Below are positions 36,855 through 50,665 of a DNA stretch of 64,000 nucleotides, piece after piece. The notes below the pieces were generated by a model. It had not been told where the DNA came from. It worked only from the letters and a program-made list of their open reading frames with translations, and made no database searches. The stretch covers positions 8,267,223 through 8,331,222 of the forward strand of contig NC_041012.1 of the NCBI RefSeq assembly GCF_004193775.1. The letters run 5' to 3'. Every line of letters starts with the position of its first letter. Position 1 is the stretch's first letter. Source of the DNA: Glycine soja (lineage: Eukaryota > Streptophyta > Magnoliopsida > Fabales > Fabaceae). A program made the position numbers and the translations under genes.

Positions 36855-39800
36855 CGCAAACCACGATTGATATTTGGCTTTTGCTTTTATTTTCTTGGTT
36901 TCGTAACCCTATTTTTCTCAATGAATTTGCTAGGCACTTGCTTATTGGGCCATTCCCTTCTTAATTGTATCGACATCATGAGCATGTTTGTTATAGGTTT
37001 ACTGGCCCAAGCAGCAGATTGATTTATCAGCAGCATGATTGTAATTATATTTGTTAGCTATTGTTATAAGTGTTTTATATTTTTGTTATCTCTCATTCTC
37101 TTATTACAACAACTTTATCTTTAAGTAGTTACTGATTATTCATCAATAGAAGCATACATTAAGCTCTTTCTTCATTTGGTAGTTTCCCTTTGCTTTATTC
37201 GTGTGATCAATTCGAGTTGAACATTACTGACCTATATTTATTTCTTTTCCTTCCCAATATAGTTATTTCTTCTCGGGTGATCAAGTGGTATAATGGAGTG
37301 AACTTTGAGAAAAAGAGAATGTTGTTGGAGTGAAAGGAAGATCAGCAATGCATGCTCAACACTGCTTATCCGTTAAAACTGAATAAATCAATATGAGATA
37401 AATAACATCAAGCACCCAATACATAGACATGGATGATGTAAAGAGAGAAAAAAAATTGAAAATTAATTGACCGTAAAAATGATTATTTTTCTTCTATAAG
37501 TGGTTCATCCTCTTTATCATCATCAAGATTGCTATATTGTATATAGGGGAATGATTTAGGGAATGATTGGGAAGAACAGAGGTTAATTTATTTTTTTTCC
37601 TTTTGGTATTATCAAGGTTGATTTTGAAAGAAGAAAAAATTGTAGAAAAGGAGGATAATAGATAGATATAATAAGCCACTTTCACTTTTTGCAATTCAGC
37701 CCTCACAATTGGAGACACATCAATGTGCTACGTGGAAGCCATCATAACCATTTAATAGCCACATTAGCTACAACTTACTATTATAAGAAGAAAAACATAT
37801 TTTTCATCATGTATAACAAGATTTCAATTAACTTTATCTTTTATTATGTTATTATCTCTGGAGATTATAATACTCATTTTTATTTTTAATACCAAATTTT
37901 GATAATTGACAAAAAAAATCAAATTCAAATAAAAAGGGTAAATTAAAAAAATATTTTTTTAGTTAAAATTAATTCAATTAAACGTGATTAACTAAAATTC
38001 TTATTTAACCTAAATCAGTTGTTTTTTTTTATTTAAGACTAGAGAAAATAACATCTATTAGAAATTTTGTTATATTCTTCATATAATATACCATATATCT
38101 TTAATTAAATGGCTCCATATATATTATTTCAATTTTAAACAACTCAATTAATTTTTTTCTAATAAGAAAATATAAACAAGTTGCTTAAATCCTCTCTCTC
38201 CAACATCCCATATTTTCTCTCTTACATGTAACACACTAATGCCAAGCAACCCAATATGAGCAATTCTTTCTTATTTTAATTAAACAATTCAAAATTACAG
38301 ATAAGACACTAAAATATCATTTTTATTTTTAAGCAGCTAATGCAATGTAATTAAACAACTCCCATTAAAAATGTTCATAAGCCATGGACTCAATTGATTG
38401 ACAAAATTCAGATTTAGGCACTCTTTTAAAATAAAAATATTAGGTTAAATTAATTTGTAGTTACTAGATTATTTGAATTTTTTAATTAGATTCATCAAAC
38501 TTTTATTTGTTTTTTAATTGGTCCTTCTATCTAATTAATTGTCGTTACGAGAAATAAATTTACCACGAAACCTACTTAGTTTATGGATCCAGTATTATCA
38601 CTTCTACAAGTTTTTGAATCCAATATTTTTAACAAGGTTTTTCAACCAATATATTTTGTTATCTTTATATATAGGTCCATTCAATTCAAGTATTCTTTCA
38701 CAAGTCTTTTTAGACAATTGATTCAAATAATTATTTTTTTTTAACAAAAGTAAAGAAGAATAACCCAGTTAAAAAAACAAATATAAATTCAAGGATTCAA
38801 TGAGAAGAAAAATTAAAAAAACTTAATTAAAAAATATTAAACAATTTAAGAATCTACGGATTAATTTAACGTAAATATCATTCAAGAGCCTAACTTGAAA
38901 TTGTCTCTTGATTTGACTATTTACTCTAGGTAAATCATTTCCTTAAACAAATTATTTCTTTTACCAACTCTTACAATGATATTAAATGGTTATGATACCC
39001 AACTGTGTGGGACAAGATTTTCTTGTGCTAATAAGTTGAACAACTAAACAGCGACCAATCTCTTCTACTAATCCAGTTAACAGATTAAAGTATTTACTTT
39101 TCCTAACGAAAAAATATAACGTATTTTTAATTCAACGAAATTAGTCTATATGTGGCAAACGCGTACAAAGGGAGCAAGTATACATGAAGTCTCAAGGAAA
39201 ATAAAGTTAAACAAGTAGCAGATCTTGTTATTTTGTTGCTGTCAAGTTTTTCCATTTAGACGAGATCTTTTAGAAAAACGGATTCGCATTGGCTAATTAG
39301 TTATTTGAATTAGATAAAATATTATTAAACATGCAAAACGAAAACTAGATATGGCTTGTAAACTTGGATAATGAGGTAACGCTCGGAGAAAATCCCCGGC
39401 AAGGTCTACCATCCTTTTAACCCCCCAAATTGACTATTGTATATCCATGATGTCACTTCTCTAATGGTGAGATATCATAAAACACTGTGTAATGTATCTA
39501 GAAGTAGAAGCTAGGAATATGCATGAGATGCAATTAATATTCTTCGGAATTAGAGGGAAGTGCTCTAACATATTATTTCGCTATTAATTTGCATGCACTA
39601 TAAAGACAAATTAATAGAATAGGTACGTACACATTTTAAGCAAGATTTGTTCAGTTTTATTTTTGAGTTTATTTCTTCTTATCTTCTAAAAGGATATAAC
39701 ATAGTTTTATAAAAGCAAATTATGCGATACCCTCAGTCCCACACGATGTATATATCCAGCCATTTCCTTTTTCGATCGGGATTAAGATTTACTAAGCATT

Positions 39801-40292
39801 TTTACTTAGATATGCTAATTAATTATTATTTTTTATATAAGTTGTTGAATTGTTAATAATGTTGACAATTCACAGAAGGCAGTGATATATGTCATCTGGA
39901 TGCTCCTTATATAAAAACTATGATCCAACTAAATATCATGTGCATGAGATATTGTACTTGATTCTTTAGTTGCTTCCTCTCATTATTTATCATTAATTGT
40001 TTCCCCACAGGGAGTATCATATGCATCTGGTTCAATGCTCCAAAACCGGATGCAATTATTAAATCCCTTTGTTTGGTAAAAGGAAGATGACCTGTTGCAA
40101 TGGAAGCACTCAAGATTAGTTGGAGATTTCGTTGTATATAAATTATGATTTCAATATAAAAAATACAATGGTGCCAAAATTTCTGTTGCATCAGGATTTT
40201 GATGATTCAGACTTTTTTTTTGGTTGTTGTTGAAAAGCTTGATGATATTCAGACTTATACATGATTGAGAAAAATTTTGGTAATACAGATGT

Positions 40293-40350
40293 AAAGACGA
40301 CGGTTTAGACCAATGGGTAGAGTATGAGATCGGGAATTTGATCGAATATT
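40293..40350 (+). repeat. possible tRNA-derived SINE head
   Basis: The sequence ACCAATGGGTAGAGTATGAG resembles a Pol III A box region, followed about 10 bases on by GGAATTTGATCGA, a weak B box. Such spacing is seen in degraded tRNA-derived SINEs. No clear poly(A) tail or target duplication was found, so this is tentative. Confidence 0.25.
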
Positions 40351-43300
40351 AAACATCAAATTAAGTATAGATGGTATTGTACGTAGTTAATATATATAAT
40401 ATATTGTGCGTAGAATTCAAGAGATGTTTTAAGTTCACTAAACACTTAAAAAGTACTTACAAGATGTTCATTAATAAAAACATATCTCAAGATTCCTTGA
40501 ACACTTAAAAAAAATACATGTAAATAGCCCACTAATAAAATCATCACAATTAACAATGGGATTTGAACTTATGTGCTTATTGATGATATACATGGATACA
40601 TTCTTATGACCAACTTTTGTTAGCGTCAATATAATACTTCTACCTTTACGAATTGTTGTGAATGAATAATGAATTGCAATTGGGGACGCTATACGGCATT
40701 CTTAAGTTATTTTTAATTTATTTTTTATTAGTGAGTTATTGTTTTATTCTCACACTCACCTAATCTTAGAAAGGTTGAGGGTTCGTCAATTAATTAATTT
40801 AAAACTAAGAGATCGGTTAGACAAAAGAAAGTACTAGCATTTTACCATTTCTTTTCATTTACATAATATACGCATAATCCTTTTCTAAATAGCTAGGAGT
40901 TGACCGTGACTGCTTTGTCATGATTGTTTGCATATGAAAATGGTGGTGGAATATGAACATACATAAGCAACCATTCACTTGCACGTACCTAATAAGATTG
41001 AATAAGAAGCAGTCGCATCTAGCATTTGCTAGCTTCTCTTTGGCTAAATTTCATCGATCCAAAGCAGGCACTTTCAATTTTCATTTTGCAATCTTGTTCA
41101 AAATGTCTCTATATATGTACATGGAAATTATTGGGTAAGTAGGGATGAATGTGCGTCCCGTTATATACAAAAGAAGTTAGTCTTAATCATTTTTTTTATT
41201 CATAGTAATGAAACATGGTACTTCCGCATTTACAATACTCACATATTTTATTTAAAATTGAACTAAATTTCCTTAATTAATCTTAATCATATAATTACAC
41301 AAAGATAATTAAGATTACTTAATTAATTTTTAATTTTATCATTTATTTAAATTATATGTGGTTAGAACACTTTGGTTAATATTATAAGAAATAAAAATTA
41401 TAAATTTAAATCATACAATTATACTTGAATAATTAAGATTACAAGTTAGTTAGTGGTCGTAAGACCATTTAAAAAGCTTGGGCGTGTTTTTTAATTTGAA
41501 TATTATCTAATATATGATAATCATCATAATTTTTTATTGATTGATAATATTATTTATTTTTTACTTTTTCAAAATTAATCTATTTCTTTTAAAGTCTAAT
41601 AGATTATATTAGAGTTTAAACTTTAAAGTATGCATGCACTTAATTTCAGTATAGAGTTTTTATATACAATTAACCAAAAAAAAATTATTACTTTAATATA
41701 TTTATTATAAGTATTAATAAAACTTATTATATATGATAATTTGTAATTTAATAACAATATAAATTTTTAATAGATTATCCTAAAACATTCTCATATACTT
41801 TTAGTATATAAACAACCTTTAGCTACCCATACATTAGAATTGAAGAACTAAGACATGGATCAAGGAGAAATTATTAAGTAATTAGATGTTCATAATTTTG
41901 ATTAATGTTTTCGTGACATATATTTAAACTTTTCAATTCATAGCGAAAATTAATAACACTTAATTATATATCATATAAAATTAGTAAGAATTATAATTAT
42001 TCTAAATCCCCTAATAATTTTTCGGTGAACATACTTTCACTATTATATACATGTATAAGATAAGTGCTTACACTCGTTTTAAAAAAAAAAGACAAGTGCT
42101 TACACTATTTAAAAATGTCTCATACTAATTATTTCGTAGATATAACCTTTTATCTTATGGAAATTAAAATTGTTGATATAAGTATTATGACTATATATAT
42201 TTTAATAGTATAATTCATTATATTAACTAATAATTTCATCGGTATAAACTATTAATATATACTTGTATATAGTTAATATATCATATTGTTAATGTAGGTT
42301 CACAATATCAATAATAATGATTTAATTTCTTTTAAATAAATAAAAAATATCAACGTAAACAATCCTAAGGTTTATATTTTTGTTTTCGCAGTGATACGAA
42401 ATTATGAATTGATTTGAATAAAAAAAAATGAATTAGTTAATCGTTAGGAATGCGTTAAGGCTTTGTTGGGGTCCCACAGAGGGACTATTTAGTTTTGCGT
42501 ACATTGATTGAATTTGATTTGCATACAAGATGAACAGGACGATGTTATACATATATATAGTCCATATTTTGAGAGAGAGAGGGAGATTTCTTCTACACAC
42601 GGGCCATGCAAAGTGAGCTTCAAACTTGCTAAGCAGATGCCACGTGGAAACCTACCCCTGTTGGTAGTTTAAGTTTGTTGCTGATGTCTTTGTTGCCCCC
42701 CATCTTAAGTACTCACATGGTGGCCATTGTTATACGTATGTATGTGCCTTGTTCTTGTTGGACAAGCCAAGGTTGCGTTGAAAATATGAAATTTTTTCCT
42801 TCATTTTCTTGGTTTATTCGCGCACTTTCTGTATATAATTAGCAATATGTCATGGAGGTGGAGTTAACGTTGACACTTGACGTGGCTACTTTCATGCTCG
42901 TCTATGTAAAACAGTAAAAGTATTTAGACATGAAAATTTAAGTAAAGATGACAAAACTAGAAAGGGAGAGAAGAAGCTATTAATGCACTTAATTTGTTTA
43001 GGCAACTAGCTTATACATGGTATAGATAGAAGATGATATTAGATATATGCACATATGCATACCTTATATATATGTTTTCCTAATTAACACATTCTCTATT
43101 TTTGAAAAATTAATAATATTTGCTATAATTATGAAACCTAATGCCTCTAGACTGGTAGTTGATAAATGAATCTTAATGAGTGTGGCTAATCATGTTTACG
43201 TCCACCCTTTGAAAATAAACATTATTAAGGAGTGTCTTTCAGGGTCGTTATCCTTATGTATAATACAGGACAAACTTGGAATTTTCTGTCATAGCATAGT

Positions 43301-43431
43301 AATTAAACAAGTATTGAATTAAGCATTGCTATATATTCCAAATATCGCCATGCTATATTGCTATATATTAACAACCGCCTCTCAGCCTCAGATAAATATC
43401 CAATTAACTTCCAACAGAGTTCCTTGCAAGT

Positions 43432-43440
43432 CTATATATA
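43432..43440 (+). promoter_or_regulatory. putative TATA box of the MYB gene
   Basis: CTATATATA lies upstream of the predicted 5' UTR of the MYB gene. With transcription starting 25-35 bases later, the 5' UTR would cross a short intron (43475-43577) before the ATG at 43594. Confidence 0.5.
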
Positions 43441-43474
43441 CCCTCATTCTGCACTTCATAACACTCAATGGAAG

Positions 43475-43577
43475 GTATGAACTCTTTTGCTCTCTTTTAA
43501 TTTGTTGTCATGTTATCTACACCATGAATCAAACTAATTCTTATAGTATTTAATTTCTAACATGCATGTTTATGCAG
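43475..43577 (+). other. putative 5' UTR intron of the MYB gene
   Basis: A donor GAAG|GTATGA at 43475 and an acceptor TATGCAG ending at 43577 bracket a T-rich stretch of 103 bases between the TATA box and the start codon. An ATG upstream of the donor (43469) would, after splicing, make a four-codon upstream frame MEAI. The call is by motif. Confidence 0.4.
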
Positions 43578-43593
43578 CTATATAGCGTGAGTG

Positions 43594-44937
43594 ATGATGG
43601 GAAGAACACCATTTGCATGCAGTAGTGATGAAAATGGTTTGAAGAAGGGGCCTTGGACCCCAGAAGAGGATAGAATATTGGTGGATTACATTCAGAAACA
43701 TGGGCATGGGAGTTGGAGAGCACTTCCAAAACTTGCAGGGTTGAACAGGTGTGGGAAGAGTTGCAGGCTAAGGTGGAGTAATTATTTGAGGCCTGATATC
43801 AAAAGAGGAAAATTCTCTGAGGAAGAACAGCAACTCATCATTAATTTACATTCAGTTCTTGGTAATAAGTAAGTTACTTACTATTCCTTCGATTGATTTC
43901 ATTACTAAATGGAAAGCTTACTTAGAATGAAACATCTCCTCAGTTAGGCTTATATGTATGTACATGTTTTGTTAATATTTTTCATATATAATACTACATA
44001 ATAATCAAAATCATTTTTGATTTATTTCCAATATATATTAGGTGGTCGGCTATAGCAGGTCATCTGCCAGGTAGAACTGATAATGAAATTAAGAATTTCT
44101 GGAACACTCATTTAAAGAAAAAGCTTCTGCAAATGGGGTTAGATCCAGTGACTCATCGTCCAAGATCAGATCACCTTAATCTTCTATCTAATCTCCAACA
44201 GTTACTGGCTGCTACAAACATTGTGAGTAATATTCTCACAAACACTTGGGACAGTACTCATAATGCTCTAAGGCTACAATCAGATGCCAAACTCCAATTG
44301 CTGCAGAACATACTTCAAGTTCCTACCTCAAACTTGGACCTACTCAATCCATTTGGACCATCAGATGGTTTTCTAAATGAAGTTTTGGGGTTGAATCAGT
44401 CTAATAAGCTCCAAAACCTTTATAATAATGGTAGTTCAACTGATGGTTTTCCTTCTCAGAATCAGCCAAATATCCAAAGCTTTGAAGCCCCTCATCAGCA
44501 GCAAACTCTACCCAATGGAGGAAGCATTAATAGGAGTAGCATGAAATCTGAAAAGCTTGATGCGCCATATTCTTCTTCAACAGCATTCGTTAATTCTCTT
44601 CCAAATCTAGTTTCAGCCTCACCTGAATATTGTTCCACTCATGTCATGCAAATGGAAAACAAGGTAAATCCAAATGAGTTCTCTGACCCTTCTTCCACTT
44701 CAACCAACAACTTTGAAATGTGGGGAGATTTCATGTATGAGGAAGTAAGCGATGCTTATTGGAAAGATCTCAAGATAGAGTAAGTAACCTTTATGATTAT
44801 ATTAATATTGCACTGTTTTTCTTTTTAGCTCATCCTATCCACTTGTGCTTATTTTGTTTCTCTTATAAATTCTATTTATTTATGGTACGACATATACTTA
44901 TTTTTCTCTATCTATATATTTTTGCAGCCAAGAGTAG
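43594..44937 (+). CDS. MYB107/MYB9: R2R3-MYB transcription factor, MYB9/MYB107-type (subgroup 10)
   Basis: Exons: 43594-43868, 44042-44779 and probably 44928-44937; 340 residues. If the last donor (a perfect GTAAGT at 44780) is not used, the frame ends at 44783 with 338 residues. R2 spans about residues 18-68 ([28 protein letters not shown]), and R3 about 69-121 ([31 protein letters not shown]). The C-terminal [17 protein letters not shown] resembles subgroup 10 factors, which activate suberin and seed-coat wax genes in nucleus. Position beside the WEB gene agrees with MYB107 (At3g02940) next to At3g02930 and MYB9 (At5g16770) near At5g16730, from memory. The N-terminus [14 protein letters not shown] departs from the usual MGRSPCCDENG. 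The intron often found in the R2 repeat is absent. The start could also be the second ATG at 43597. Confidence 0.9.
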
Positions 44938-46344
44938 TGGACAGTCTCTTTTAAAGACAACGGCATTCGAGGTCTATCACTGCGATAATAATAGGAATTA
45001 TCATTGATCTCTAGGATCAACACAGAATGTTTCATTTAGAAAAGTAGTTGGTTGGTTCATGTGCATTTGAAGATGGATTAAATCTTGGATTCAATCATTA
45101 TATTTTGTATAGACGAACCATGCAACATGGAGATTGTAATTTATTTTACAGAATAAATAAAATCCTCTCTTATTCCTCCTCGTACATTAATTGCAGCACA
45201 TAAGTCCAACTCACTCAATATATGAGTCTTCTTTCTTAAAATAATAGTATTATTTGTGATGTAAGCTAGAGTCTCTATACTTAGAATGGTTGAAAATAAA
45301 ACAAATTGAGAAATAAGGGTGACCGATCGCGGTTTATGACGTAACCTCACATGAACTTTCTGTCAAAATTCAACTTATTTTAAAAAGATAGTTTTTTCAC
45401 CAGTATTTAAAATGTTTCTTAAGACTATAAGTTATATTCAAAATAATAATAATATTTTTTCTGCCTTTTTGCTTTCTTTATCTCTTGTTACAATTTTTTT
45501 TAAAAAAATATACCAAAGCTAAACTTTGTAAAACCTAACCTACACTAACTCATTTTTCATCTTTAATGAGAATGATATGTGCTCTAGTTGTCTGTCTTAT
45601 CTTTCCTCTTGAAATTAACACCTTAGAAACAAGAGTCAAAAGAGGGGAACAAATTAACAGAACAGCATGGAGACTTTGAAACATGAAGAATGGCAAAAAA
45701 TGATTGAATACTAATTAAAGACGAATTGTTATGGAGACTAAGCTAACACAAAATACAAAACTGTGAAAACGACCCATTTAGTTTTGGAGCAGAAAGAGGT
45801 TTTAAAACATATAAAAGGAAGATAAATTAAAGTCAAACTTCTCAAAACCTTAACGAAAACGTTGCCCAAACACCGAGTTACTTATGCAATAATTCTGCTG
45901 ACACTGAGACTTAGAAAGCAGCATGGAAAATCTTTCTTATAACTTGGTACCTTTTAATCTACCATTTGGCAAAAAGACGAGTTTTTGTTATCCGTTAGGT
46001 AAGACTATTTCTACTGATTTTGATCTAACAAACAAAGAAAAAAAAATCATGAATCGTATTACTTCCTCCATTTTACAATGGAAGGTTCACTAAAATTATA
46101 TAAAGATTTTACATATTATTAATCAATTAAATATCATCTATATGACTCAATACTCATTATAAAAGCCATTAAACTATTATATAGACGATTTGTAATAATT
46201 CAATAACAATGAAAAAAAAGTTGTTTACATTATACATATATTATTTATTCTTATATAATTATTTGTTAGCAGATATAATTTGTTTTTCTTAAAACAGTAT
46301 TAGTATTTAATTAATTAATTACAAATCTCATTATTGTAATGGAA

Positions 46345-46393
<49 letters not shown>

Positions 46394-47246
46394 TTACAAA
46401 AAATGATAGTACATATATATTAATACAGATGAAAAAACTTGTGTATAAAAGGTAGACAAATCGGAGATACCAGAAAACACTGTCTACAAGAGAAGGGTTA
46501 CTTACACTACACACATGAATCAAAATTGACATTATCGCTGCCAATTTTGGTTACTGAGATAGGAACAGCATTCTCAATTTTGATTAAAAAAACAGTACCA
46601 ATTATATATATCTAAGTTTTGTGAGATTAGTTTATTCACACACACACACAAAAAAAAAAGCTTTGTGGGATTAGAAATCCATTTGCTAGAATGGCCAGAG
46701 TAAAGGCAGCCACAACCAACAGATGTTGAAGTGGAAATATCAAATTCTATATTAAGGTAGTAATATAGTGGGAGAATTAATTACGAGTTGAATCTACATT
46801 ACATTTAATGGGAAAGAGATGGAAATAACGCCTTCCAGGCTTCTTCCAAGTTCCAACAGCAACGTGGTACTTAACATTATGATCATTATTATATGTCAAG
46901 TAAGCCTCAGAACTGAAACATCAAACTTTCTGAACTTTCATTTGAATTTGGGATGATGAAAAATACAATCCAACTTGCCACTTCTGTCGTCAAATCTAGA
47001 TAGGAGGGCAAGGGACGAACAGAGATGGGAGAAAAAAAGTAGGGAGTCTGCATTTGCGTCACATACAATTTGCCACTAACATGGAGAACCTCAATCCAAA
47101 AGAAGCACTAGCGAAAAATCCTAAACAATATTACAAGCCTCGTGATTCCATAAAAGTCCTATTCTGAGAAGCAAAAATCATAAAAGCAAACACATGCAAA
47201 CAATTGAATGTTCAATGTACTTCCCATACCATAGTTGAATATTGTT
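44938..47246. other. region between MYB and WEB genes, 3' ends of both
   Basis: The genes converge here. The MYB 3' UTR probably ends near the overlapping AATAAA motifs at 45152-45161. A long ATT microsatellite lies at 46344-46394. The part from about 46.7 to 47.2 kb is less AT-rich and probably includes the WEB 3' UTR. No gene is seen. Confidence 0.5.
46344..46394. repeat. ATT trinucleotide microsatellite
   Basis: About 16-17 uninterrupted ATT units in intergenic DNA between two convergent genes. A typical polymorphic plant microsatellite. Confidence 0.9.
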
Positions 47247-50200
47247 CTATTTCTGGTTGCTAGCACCCTTCTTCTTGAGCAGGCTTCCGAACTTGCCAAG
47301 CAAAGGCTTCTTCTTCTTCTTCAATTGTTGTTGTTTTGATGGTGGGCTCCCACTCTCATCAATGTTCTCTGTTACAGCATTTCCATTTATCTTATCAAAG
47401 CTCTCACCACCTTCTTCTATCTTTGAGTTAACTTCCTCTTCAAATGATTCAGGCTCTGCTTCTCTCTCCGGCGAGAACTCCTTTTTCTCTATCTTGCAGC
47501 TCTCCCACATTTTATACTCAACTTCTACTGAATCATCCTTTGCTTTGCTCCCCTCCTTTTCTTTGCTCTCATTTTCCTCCAGTTTTTCACTCACTTCCTC
47601 ATATTTGGGAGATTCAATTTTTTCAGCCTTGTCGTTGGATAGAATGCTATCTTCCTGTATGCTGTTTTGTTTGAGTTCCTCCTGATTCACTGAAAGCTCT
47701 ACCTTTGAAATGTCCTCTCCTACATGTCCATTTTCTTCAGAAAATTCAACTACTTTAGGAAGCAAATCATAGTCCTTCTCACTGTCAGTAAGATCCCCAT
47801 TTTCCTCAGTGTAGTGGTTTCTGGTTGTAGCTTCTTCCAGCAACTTAGATAACTCCTCCACCTTCTTGATAGATTCAGCTTCCCTAATTCGGAGTTCATC
47901 ATTTTCTTGAAACATACACTGCAACTCATTTTCTTTATCCAATAAGTTCTCCTTCAATTTCATGTTCTCAGCTGTTGTTTCCTTAAGAGCTTCCTGCAGT
48001 TGGATTGCCTCAGCCTCAACTTCCTTCAGATTTTCCTTCAACTGAGCTTCTTCCTCCCTGTTGGCATTAGCTTCTTCCTCGGTTTCTTTAAGCAAATAAA
48101 GCAATCTTTTTATTTCTTTTTCCAGTGACACCTTCTCTTCTTCATTTTTCTTTATGCAGCTGACTAGTTGAAGCTCTCTCTGCTCCCACTCAGCCTTGGA
48201 GTTCTCAAAGGCACTCTTAGAATTTTCAATACTACATACAAGAACATCAATCTCATGTCGTGCCTCATCAAGCATGGACTTGTATTTTTCATTAGTAGCT
48301 TTTAAGACTAACTTTAAGTCTTCAATCTGGGCATCATAGCTTTCACTTTCAGCTTGGATGTTTAGTAGATTTTCTTTGGCTTCTCTAGCTTCTGCAGATA
48401 CTTCATGTAGTGCAGAAGCTAAGCTTTCCATTGCCTTTTTACTCTTTTCTTCTTCATCCCTAGAATTCTCCAATTCACTGATAAGTTTGTTTTTCTCTTC
48501 TAATAAGGCCTGCACACTAGAAGCAGCAAGCTTTTCATCGTTCAGAGCCTGTGCTTTCTCTTCCTTAACCCTCTCAAGTTCAGATGTCAGAGCCTCAACT
48601 TCCTTTGACTTTTCAAGACTTTCTTCCTTAGCCTTACAAAGTTGGCGTTGTGAATCCTCAACATCTGCTCTCTGTCTCCCAATTGTCATTTCTAATAATT
48701 CCACCTTCTCTTTAAGAGTAGCAACTTCAGATTCTGCTTCATGCAACAAATCATTGTTTCCTTCTAGCTGTTTCATTACAGATTCCAAAGACTCTGATGC
48801 AGATCTCTCCAGCTTGTTTGCTTCTCCAATCCTCATTTCTAGTTCCTCAACCTTCTTATGCCACTCCTCTAGCAGGCTACGTGCATAAGATTCAGCCATC
48901 TTTGAAGCTTCAAGCTCCACATTAAGCTGTTCAATAAAAGATTCTCTCTCTGACAACTTATCATCGTAACCCTTTGCTTTTTCAAGTTCTTCCTTGAGAG
49001 CTTCTATATCTGTTTTAAGTTTCAATATAACCTGATTTTCTCTGGCCTCTGTTTCCACTTTTGAATCTAGTAAGGCCTTCAATCGCACCAATTCAGCTGA
49101 TAAAAACTCTGCTTTCTCTGCATGAATCTCGGCAATTTTAGTTGCATCATCAGCATGATTCAATGCCTGGTTCTTTGCATCACAAGTCATGGCAAGTTCT
49201 TGTTTAACCCGCTGAAGCTCCTGAGTGGTGGAGAGAAGAGAATCCATGTCCAATGCATATTGGTTCCTCACACTTTCAATCTCTTTCTGCCATTCTTCTT
49301 CCTTCTTCTTAACAGTTTCAATTCCAGCCTGTTCCAATTCCACAGCTCGGAACTTCTCAATCTCAGAATTCTCCTCAGCCCGTTTTTGAGCAACCAATGC
49401 TTCCCGGAGTTTCTCATTTGCTTCCTCAGCCACTCTCTGTGCTTCTTTCAAGTCATCGACTGCTTTTAGCTTCTCATTCTCAGCCTGAATAAGCTGCTCT
49501 TTTGCTTTCTTTAGGTCTTGTTGAGCAAGATTCAATTGATTCTGTAACTCGGAACCCTTTGCAGCTCTTGGGGGTTGTTTCTGACAAAACCAAGGAATAT
49601 ATACCCACAGATCAGAGTGCAGATACCCTTAAAAGGAAACCAACATTAATTAAAATATTTTTGTAAATCAGCTATAAGGAATAATGAAAGAAACATCCCC
49701 AGCAGTTTCCAACCAGATATTGAACATCTCAGAACAAAGGGTAAGAAGTCGTGCATATTAGTCAACTAGTTAGCAGTTTAGCACTAATTGGCTGAGTGAT
49801 CCATCCTCAAGCAAAAAAGGTTTAAAGGCAACTTGAGATGTTAGGAAGTTAAAATGCTTGATCAAAAAATTAGAAATGAAAATAAAGAAAACAGTTCAAG
49901 TGCTGCAGCTATTTGATAATATAGAAAAATATGACCGAAATCTCAAAGAAAGATGGGACCTTAAGTGCAATTTGTAACTTACATCAGGTGGGGTGGCAGA
50001 GGGTCTTGGTGATTTCCGCTCAACAGTGGGCTTTGAATTCACAGATCGTGGTGATCGTTCCACAGAAAGCCGTGAATTTTGCAAAGGTGATGGTGACTCA
50101 GATTCTGGCTTGGATGCTAGTTTGCTAGTTTTACTGACTCTAGGAGTTGCAATTGATCCTTTGTTGGAATTTTCAGATAGATTGGGTCTATCAAATTCAA

Positions 50201-50665
50201 AATGACAACACCAGATAAATAATAATGCATTTAATGAAACATACAGTACAAGATACCAATTACCAAATAAGCAATGGATGGATCTAAGCCATAAAAAGCA
50301 ACTCTAGTGGCAAATTAAGCATCCAGAATCATTACCAATACGAAAATTAGGGCGAGAACAGCAGATACTGATGATGTATAATAATAAGCCTGAACTAACA
50401 CAATTGTATAAAATCGAGACGAAAAAAGAAGCGAAATCCAGTTGTGAATTGCAAGTAGAAAAACACCGAAATTTCAACACACACAAATATGAAATTTATT
50501 TAGATTAAAAAAATGGAGAAAACCCAATAATAGCAAGTGACAATTACCAGATCAAACTTCACCAAGCAGAAAAAGAAAAAAAAAAAAAAAAAAGAGAATG
50601 AAAACCGAAATCAGATCTTCACAAGTGACACCGACAAAGTTCGCTAACCTGGATTTTGAGGCCAT
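47247..50665 (-). CDS. WEB-family (DUF827-type) coiled-coil protein, At3g02930/At5g16730-like
   Basis: Three exons: 50649-50665, 49983-50187 and 47247-49580; 851 residues. The 17-base first exon supplies MASKS plus two bases and joins in frame to a Ser/Pro/Lys-rich segment (RPNLSENSNKGSIATPRVSK). From about residue 85 to 700 the protein is nearly continuous coiled coil, rich in Glu, Lys, Leu and Ala. Then come conserved islands: SEKDYDLLPKVVEFSEENGH, VEYKMWESCKIEKKEF and a basic tail LLGKFGSLLKKKGASNQK. WEB1 and PMI2 of this family control blue-light chloroplast movement; this branch is listed as chloroplastic in databases as I remember, but its role is not known to me. The gene is often split in automatic models because the first exon is so small. 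The start is supported by matching MASK at the N-terminus of relatives. Confidence 0.92.

Larger units (their letters stand above)
34162..43431. other. nine-kilobase intergenic region with repeats, no gene
   Basis: Very AT-rich. It contains a direct-repeat pair (34882-35090 and 36611-36854) around an inverted-repeat element (35404-36456), an island of purine-rich sequence at 35200-35400, and a possible tRNA-derived SINE head near 40293-40350. Between 37.5 and 42.6 kb I see only decayed AT-rich DNA and short repeats. The last kilobase is the MYB promoter region, with an ACGTGG core at about 42640. No open frame is convincing. Confidence 0.5.

Noticed and set aside
47242..49469. Plus-strand open frames antisense to the WEB gene
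   Set aside because: Ser/Leu/Phe-rich frames expected opposite a Glu/Lys-rich coiled-coil sequence; no start context or homology.
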